Assembly: GCF_023856365.1 (NCBI RefSeq)
Contig: NW_026042427.1
Span: forward strand, 1 to 64,000
Direction: 5' to 3'
Origin: Brienomyrus brachyistius
Lineage: Eukaryota; Chordata; Actinopteri; Osteoglossiformes; Mormyridae
DNA: 64,000 bases
Part shown: positions 57,561 through 64,000 of the stretch, in pieces
Layout: every line of letters starts with the position of its first letter
How positions within the stretch are numbered: position 1 is the first letter of the stretch
Notes under the pieces: generated by a model
Seen by the model: only the letters and a program-made list of their open reading frames with translations
Databases searched by the model: none
Told to the model about the DNA's origin: nothing
Translations under genes and position numbers: made by a program

Positions 57561-58782
57561 CAGGCAGGCGGACGTGAGCGGGGTCCCCGGCGCTGGGCAG
57601 GGGCTGAGCAGCAGAGGTCACTGTGACAGCACTCCTGCTGCAGGCCCCAGACCCACTCGCCGCCACCTGCCTGCCGTTCTGCTGGAGAGCCCTGTGGTTT
57701 TTCCTAAGACCATAATAACAGCAATTTCTCTTAATGTAAGTCCACACAAGAAAAATGAAATACATAAGCACTCTCAGGCATTCCTTGGCATTTCTATTTC
57801 AGAGCTCCTCATTAAGAATACAGATATAAAATGGATACCACATGAATAAATGTATAAATCAGTCAACTACCTCATTATATGTGCAGCTATGATACATGGC
57901 TACATATATACAGTATAGCGTACAAACGGGTTGCCCTGTGAAGCACACACTGGCCACACTTTTCAAGCATACAAAGAGAAATCCTATTGCTAAAGGAGTC
58001 TAAAGCCCAGTGTGACAATAATATGAAACATGACTTATAATGACAATTACTCGCAAATATGTTTGTTTAAGGTGGTTTGGAAATCACTAAGGTGAACACT
58101 AAGGTCCTCAGGTTCATGTCATAACCAGTTAGAGCCAAAAATCAAGACATTTTTAAAATAATTTCAATAAAATTACCTTTTATGATATCTAAAATGTTTC
58201 AGTTCATTATAACGAATGTTTTCCTATGTCTTTATGGGAGTAGTTCAAATTATCGCTGAATAAAAAGGCGGCATTACACTGTGCAAAGTGAGACGCCATA
58301 CCGGGGCGGACGAGCGTTAAGTATGAGCTGTGGAAGAGGGAACACACAGGGGCTATTCTAGACCTCCAGAGAAGGCAAAACGACCATGTTGTCTATTCAT
58401 ATTTAATAAATTACCATTAGTATGGAGCACTTTTTAATATCTTTAATATCGTCCCTGTAGCTGCTAAATACACTCATTAATAAAGCCATGAAGTTGTCTG
58501 CCTGCTACCTTGGAATCTCCATTGAATAAGTGTTTGTGAGAATGTTTAGGCTACAATCTGCTTGGATTGACGGTGCCAGTGTGCGTTCATGCGCATTGGG
58601 CTTGGGACCAGTGTCGTTATGGCAAACTAAAATAAACAAAAAATAGACGCTAAATAACAGAAAATAATTTGCGAATCGGAATAAAAATGAAAACCATATT
58701 TACAAAAAAAATTCAAACGTGTCAGACTTTAATCTGCGAAAAGTACCGCCACACCACCAACATCTTTTTACCACAGTATCCA

Positions 58783-59080
58783 CCCTTTCATTTTCTGTGA
58801 CTGCTTATCCTGGTCAGGGTCTCAGGGGCGTCTGGGGTCTATGGGCCCAAGGCAGGGAACAGCCCAGGATGGGGCACCAGCCCATCGCAGGGCACACTAA
58901 CACACATGGGCAGTTTCATAACTTCAATAAACCTCTGCATGGGTTTGGGCCACGCAGGGAAACTGGAGTAGCTGGAGGAAACCCCACAATGACGGGGTAG
59001 AACCGGTAAACTCCACACACAGAACCCAGGTCCCAGAGGTGTGAGGCGACAGTGCTAAGCACTGCATGATTGTGCCCCCC
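58783..59080 (-). repeat. V-SINE-like element, antisense
   Basis: CTGCTTATCCTGGTCAGGG, GGATGGGGCACCAGCCCATC, GGAGGAAACCCCACAATGAC, GTAAACTCCACACACAG and AGTGCTAAGCACTGCATG appear in order. Near full length. Confidence 0.8.
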
Positions 59081-59224
59081 CTTTACCACAGTACCTCCTC
59101 CTGTGGCCCTTGTGGCTGCTGATCTGCCCCTTCCTTCATCATGACTCCAGGGCTTATCAATTGTGTCGCATGTGGCGTGCTTCGCTAACCAAATTTAATA
59201 TGCATGAAGATACGCTAAATTTAT

Positions 59225-59350
59225 ACAGATCACTAACTTTTGGGCATCACAATACACCTCTCATTAATATATTTAGGCATACTACTAATCTGCTTATTGA
59301 ATCGTGGGCGAAAATAATGTTCATATAGTGCTGAAAAGCCGGCATACATT
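59225..59350 (+). mobile_element. Dispersed repeat copy B (related to 42470-42590)
   Basis: CACTAACTTTTGGGCATCAC, CTCATTAATATATTTAGGC, AATCGTGGGCGAAAATAATG and GTGCTGAAAAGCCGGC parallel copy A over about 115 bp. Further right, a hAT-type end (GGTTAGTGGCAGCCCTA) occurs at about 59500-59518. Confidence 0.5.
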
Positions 59351-59610
59351 ATCTAAAGCCCTGCAATGGCATACAGTTTGTTATTGTCAAAATAAAATTT
59401 ACTTATATTAAATGGTCAAGGTCATTTTCTGGAGGAAATTAACTGTTTAGATTAATCGACCAATCAATAAAATCGTCGATAGATTAATCAAGAAAAATAG
59501 TGGTTAGTGGCAGCCCTACAACCAATGATCCACTGATATCCCTGTCATGGGGATTACTGAGAGTTAAGGACCTCTGCTTTTTGTTAGTATATTTAATATA
59601 TTATTTATAT

Positions 59611-59795
59611 ATGGGCCAGTCTGTCGCAGGGCAGACACTCACACCAATGGGTAGTTCTGAAATTCTCCTAGCCACCTGTTTTTTCAGCCTGCAGGAGTAA
59701 AGCCTCACAGACACATGGAGAACATGGAAACTCCACACACAGAAACAGTGGGTTTGAACCACGGAGGTAACAGCGCGACCCAGTGAATCACTATG
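59611..59795 (-). repeat. V-SINE-like fragment abutting a Tc1 insertion
   Basis: GGGCCAGTCTGTCGCAGGGC, GGAGAACATGGAAACTCCAC and GGTTTGAACCACGGAGG are antisense SINE landmarks. The copy stops at the left TA of the adjacent Tc1-like element. Confidence 0.6.
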
Positions 59796-61318
59796 TACAG
59801 ACGCAGACAAACTTGTTGGTACCCTTACAGCTCAATGAATCAATGCTTCATCTCACCTGAAAAGTGATTAAATTGTCTAATGTATACCTGCATGCCTTTA
59901 GTATGTGATAGAGGAAACTGATAAAATTGTGAAAAGAAATGATTTGTTGTTTATTTTCCAAAGAAATGCTAAAATAGTATGAACAGATTAGTTAATACCC
60001 ATAAAGATACTATTTATCCTTGCATCATAGTCATGTTTCAAAGTTTTGAAGCTTAATTAGTATCACAGGTGCCTTCAAGCTTTTCATCAGCCATTCAGCC
60101 TATTTAAAGGGAAAGAATGTGCTTCTGTGTTGTTTGGTATCACAGTGTCACCACACTGAACATGGACCAGGGAGAGCAAAGGAGAGAGCTGTCTGAGGAG
60201 CTCAGAATGAGGATTATAGATAACAGTGTTAAAGGTAACGGCTATTAGACCATCTCCAAGCAGCTTCATGTGACCAGTTGCCAATATTATTAAAAAGTAT
60301 AAGTTTCATGGGACTGTAGCCAACCTCCTAGGACGTGGACGCAAGAGGAAATGCAACCTCAGGATGATCAGAAGGACAGTGTGGATGGTCGAAAAAGAGC
60401 CAAGGAAACCGTCCAAAACCATCCAAGCTGAGCTCCAAGGTCAAGGGACGTCACCTTCTGATCGCACCATCCGTCACATTTTGAACAATTATGGGCTCCA
60501 TGGATGAAGACCCAGGAGGGCTCCACTACTGACAGAAAAACACAAAAAGCCAGAGTGGAATTCACCAAAATGCATGTTGGCAAGTTTCTAGGAGAATGTG
60601 CTTTGGACGGAGGAGACAGAACTGAAGCTTTGTGACCAGTCAGAAAAGACCATCATACCTACTGTGACACATGGAGGGTTGGGGTTTGTTTTGGGGCTGC
60701 TGTGCTGCATCTGGCACTGGGAACCTTGGATCTGTGCAGAACACAATGAAGCCTCAAGACAACCAAGGCATCCGGGAGCCAAACATACTGCTCAGTGTCA
60801 GAAAGATCAGCCTGAGCCACATGGGTCCTCAAACAGGATAATGACCCAAAACATGCAGCTAAAAGCACTCAAGATAGGCTGAGGAAAAAACATGGGATTA
60901 TTCTTAAATGGCCTCCATGAGCCCAGATCTTAATCCTATTGGACATGTATGGAAAGATCTGAAAATTGCAGTTTGGAGACGCCTCCTTCAAACCTGAGAC
61001 AGCTTGAGCGGTTTGCTCAGGAAGAGTGGGCCAGACTACCTGCTGGCAAATGCAGACGCCTCATTCTGAAGTACAGACATCGCTTGTTGGCAGAGACTAC
61101 TGCAAAAGGTGGTGCTAGAAATTTTATTTGTCTATGCCATTTTCATTTATTTAATTATACAAAATATTCAACTAAATTAATAATCAAAAGCAAAGTCTGA
61201 TTTGTGTTATTTATGGAATAAACAATAAGATGCCATTAAACTTTTGCCAACTTAATTCAGAGATTGTTGTGTTTTCCTCTTTTGGGGAAGGGTACCAACA
61301 AATTTGTCCACGTCTGTA
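59796..61318 (+). mobile_element. Tc1-like transposon, degraded but with both ends
   Basis: The left end CAGACGCAGACAAACTTG continues through TTGGTACCCTT. The complement of the right end begins CAGACGTGGACAAATTTG and continues the same way. Together they form about 29-bp inverted repeats flanked by TA. Total about 1.52 kb, the usual length of a Tc1-like unit. Confidence 0.9.
60162..61110 (+). pseudogene. Inactivated Tc1-like transposase
   Basis: From ATG at 60162 the frame starts MDQGEQRRELSEELRMRII, a recognisable N-terminal helix-turn-helix region. Frameshifts and stops follow. Later pieces read as QDNDPKHAAKSTQDRLRKK, the catalytic-core segment carrying the second Asp of the DDE/D triad. 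The coding sequence is broken many times and cannot yield a working enzyme. Confidence 0.88.
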
Positions 61319-61319
61319 T

Positions 61320-62478
61320 TATTCAATGTAGCTAATCTCATGTTAAAAATCAGCTAAAAGAAAAGGGTTAGCATACTCAAGTTGTTTGATCCAAAATGCT
61401 CTAGAAAATGTCAGCCTTCTAGCTATGCTAGTATAAATTAAAACAGAATAAAAGTCTTATTTAAATCTAATTTAACTGCTCTGAAGGGACTGTGATCAGA
61501 TAGATGTCTGTGACTTGGCTAATTCCCTGTGGCCAGTGCTACTTCTGCTTTCTTAAAGAACATTAGCTGTCTTGCTGTTTCGTTAGACCGCATCACCATG
61601 GGCAGTGCAAAGGGGTGATTTTTTACAAGCATAGTGTGTCACGATATTAATGGTGACTCAGTGGGCAGCACTCAGCCATCAGAGTCACAGGACCACGGCT
61701 GGAAGGAGGCCACTCTCCGTCACAGTTCGCCAGTGGATGTCTTGGCCTTGCCGTGGATTTCCACTCGCAATTTAAAGACAGGCAGCTCAGCTGAAGTGCT
61801 GCCTGTCTGGTTGCACATGATTGAAAAGATTGAATCGCCTCTGTGGTGCAGCCAGGCAAGCTTTCATTAGGTCTGGTCAGGATCAGCGTGACCACAATTC
61901 CATGAGCGGTTAGATCTGCATGGAACGGATATGGTAATTTAGTGTCACTAATATCGCCCTCTACTGGCCATCTTAAATCCTACATACTGAAATGCAAGAC
62001 AGGCCCCAGTGCCCTCCAGAGTCACTAAAACTGTTGCATTGCAGAATTTAGAGAGGAAGTGCATGAGTGCTCCAGGAAAGCACAGCCCGATAGATCTCTC
62101 AGAACCAGGGGTATGTCACCCAAGCACAGGAGAAACACGCCCACCTGAAAATCACGGCACACCACACGCTACTAAAATATAACTGCAGCCACAACCGGAA
62201 GAGGTTCCAAACAACAGCAGCCACAAAAACACGAAGTGCAACATTATCAGTTTATTTACGGGTCACCGGGGCGTGTACAGTATCTGCTCCTACATAAATG
62301 TGCAGCAAACTAACAGAACTGCACTTCTGGTCCATATTTCATATTAATTTGAGCCGTCGGCAGAACGATACCAGCAGAAAGCACATTCCCTTGTACAATA
62401 CTAAGTGGTTTTGCATTCTTAGTATTTGCATCACATTATACCAATGTAATAACTATGTGGTAAAAATATAGAAATGAC
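61320..62478. other. AGBL4 intron
   Basis: Unique intron. It contains a perfect CTCF-like core motif; no gene recognised. Confidence 0.45.
61955..61967 (-). promoter_or_regulatory. CTCF-like motif
   Basis: The minus strand reads CCAGTAGAGGGCG, matching all 13 positions of the CTCF core pattern CCASYAGRKGGCR, with TGG upstream as in the longer consensus. Fish SINEs can also carry such words, so occupancy is uncertain. Confidence 0.45.
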
Positions 62479-62480
62479 TA

Positions 62481-62970
62481 CACTCAGTGACTGGTTTAAT
62501 AGGTATACTTACTTCTAACACAAACAGTCTGTTCCTACAGGCAGCAATTCATGAGTCTGTAACTGAGTACATGCAGCAGACAGACAAGGTCAGGAGGTTC
62601 TGCTGTGGTCGGTGGTACAGAACATGGAGCCTCCAGTGTCCCAGAAACGGCCACCTTCTTGGGATGTTCACACGCTGCAGTGTGTATAGTTTACGGAGAA
62701 TGCTGCGATGAGCTAAAACATCCGGTCAGTGCCATTTCTGTGGGTGTAACCCCCCCCCGGTAATGAGAGAGGTCAGGGGAGAATGGCCAGGCTTGTTAAA
62801 GTCAGCAGGAGGAGCACAAGTGGAAAAGTAACAGCTGAGCACAGCAGTGGTGTGCAGAGAGGCTCCTCTGAGCACGCAGCTCGCCTATACTGGAAGGGCT
62901 AATGCAGACCGAAAGGGGCCCGAAATGGTGCTGGCCAGAAGCACCTAATAAAGTGACCACAGGCTGTGAG
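62481..62970 (+). mobile_element. Nonautonomous Tc1-type element (internally deleted)
   Basis: The left end CACTCAGTGACTGGTTTAAT and the complement of the right end (CTCACAGCCTGTGGTCACTT, then TATTAGGTGC) match the known CACT..CC.CTTTATTAGGT termini of a widespread fish Tc1-like family. TA flanks both sides. The interior keeps a scrap resembling transposase coding sequence (GGAGAATGGCCAGGCTTG) but is only 490 bp long. Confidence 0.75.
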
Positions 62971-62971
62971 T

Positions 62972-64000
62972 AATACCAGAGACTGCTCTAATAAAACAAG
63001 CTAATGCTCATTAACACTGGTATAACATCAACTGCATTATATTTGCTATATACAAGGTTAATACACCTGTACAATTATGTTTCTACAGTGTATGAATGTC
63101 TGTGTGTCCTTGAGGTGGCCCTGTTCTATGCCTTCAGGGTCCAACCCCCCAACCCCCCATGATCCTAAGAGCACAACAGTTATGGATGGATGTACCTGTA
63201 CACATTATGACAAGATTAACAACATCATTTGTACCCATTCATTCAAATCTATACCTACCCCACCCCCATGTTAGTACCACTGGGCAAGTTTCTACCACCA
63301 GAAGCAGCGTAAATAATAAGTTGTAATAGTGTGTCTTAGCCTGGCCCAATCTGGTACGACATTGCTTGTATCCTGTGACAATTAATCTACTTTGAATTAG
63401 GGAATTACAGTGTGCTAACACACTGGTGTTGTCAGTCATTACATGGATAAGATTCTTAGTGTTTCCTAGGAATAGAGACAGAGGGAAAGGGAGAGGGACA
63501 GAGAGCTGGAGATAAAGGCGGAGAGAAAGAGAGAGAGAGAGAGAGCAATCCTGAGCAGAAAATAGAATTGCATTAATCTTCATCAAATGTAGCCAAAAGT
63601 AGTACCTACCAAAAAAGAAAGAAAATCTCTGTGAGACGGACCAGTGTGGATGTCCATGTCATAAGGTTTTAGCACCTCCTTTGTGTGTGTGCCTGCGTCC
63701 GCGTGCGCACGCGTCTCTGTGTCAACTCGGCCAGCTGCTGATGACATTATCAGCTTCCACGATGAACTTGATGCACAGCTAAGGTGAAAGTTGTTCAGGT
63801 GAACTCCAGCTACCCCAGTTTTGTCGACTGTCACATACAGACGGATCATAGATCGGCACCAGTAGGTGAGGAGGAATAAACAGATCCGAAAGCGAAGCTA
63901 TGGTTTAAACGCAATGGATAAACACAGCTCACAAACTGAATGGTTACCCAATAACATGCCAATTTTTGTATGATATACTTAATCTTAAGGCATTTTTGGA
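62972..64000. other. AGBL4 intron to window end
   Basis: A short (GA)n lies at 63525-63545, with small C runs. No exon of AGBL4 or other gene recognised. Confidence 0.4.

Larger units (their letters stand above)
56750..58780 (-). other. AGBL4 intron upstream of the 40-bp exon
   Basis: No preceding AGBL4 exon was found here. It contains a CTCF-like motif and a candidate regulatory block, otherwise AT-rich unique sequence. Confidence 0.45.

Noticed and set aside
57286..57771. 161-codon minus-strand frame upstream of the AGBL4 exon
   Set aside because: No match to the expected preceding AGBL4 segments (the YPYTYTRFQHYL region) and no consistent splice sites.

Overview
This window looks like a piece of a ray-finned (teleost-type) fish nuclear genome. 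The coding signal is a few short exons with GT/AG splice sites, separated by kilobases of intron. That intron is filled with V-SINE-like retroposons, Tc1/mariner, hAT and Harbinger-type DNA transposon fragments, CA and TA microsatellites, minisatellites and unusually many poly(G)/poly(C) runs. There is no bacterial, viral or phage gene organisation. Most long open frames are products of tandem repeats. I cannot name the species from the sequence.

Two protein-coding genes are supported, both on the minus strand. (1) BEND5 (BEN domain-containing 5) is complete in six coding exons between 41737 and 28670. The exons join in phase to a protein of about 427 residues, close to the human length. It has the conserved MYAFVRF N-terminus, an acidic stretch, a coiled coil and a C-terminal BEN domain. 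Its first exon sits in a CpG-rich block, and a candidate very long 3' UTR runs to tandem AATAAA signals near 22.4 kb. (2) AGBL4 (cytosolic carboxypeptidase 6) is represented by one 40-bp exon at 56710-56749. BEND5 therefore lies inside an AGBL4 intron on the same strand, the nested arrangement known from other vertebrates. I found no other AGBL4 exon, so that intron appears to exceed 56 kb here.

Layout: 1-7.0 kb is unique intronic DNA with conserved-element-like blocks and G/C homopolymers; 7.04-8.02 kb is a large 12-bp-based minisatellite; 8-22.4 kb is intron with SINE and hAT fragments, a 46-bp minisatellite grown inside a hAT MITE, and more candidate regulatory blocks; 22.4-28.67 kb is the putative BEND5 3' UTR; 28.67-41.74 kb is BEND5, with two TA-flanked MITEs in intron 5; 42-48.4 kb is a dense transposon cluster (SINEs, hAT, Tc1-like, Harbinger-like with a nested SINE); 49.3-49.7 kb is a 51-bp minisatellite; 55.7-56.1 kb is a 70-bp minisatellite; 56.7 kb is the AGBL4 exon; 58.8-64 kb holds SINEs, a degraded Tc1-like element and a short Tc1-type MITE.

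BEND5 belongs to a family of sequence-specific DNA-binding repressors, and AGBL4 trims glutamate chains from tubulin and other proteins. They share a locus but no pathway evident from the sequence. I see no convincing new coding system. The most unusual points are the minisatellite derived from a transposon, the poly(G)/poly(C) density, the possible 6-kb 3' UTR, and CTCF-like motifs in convergent orientation around the nested gene.
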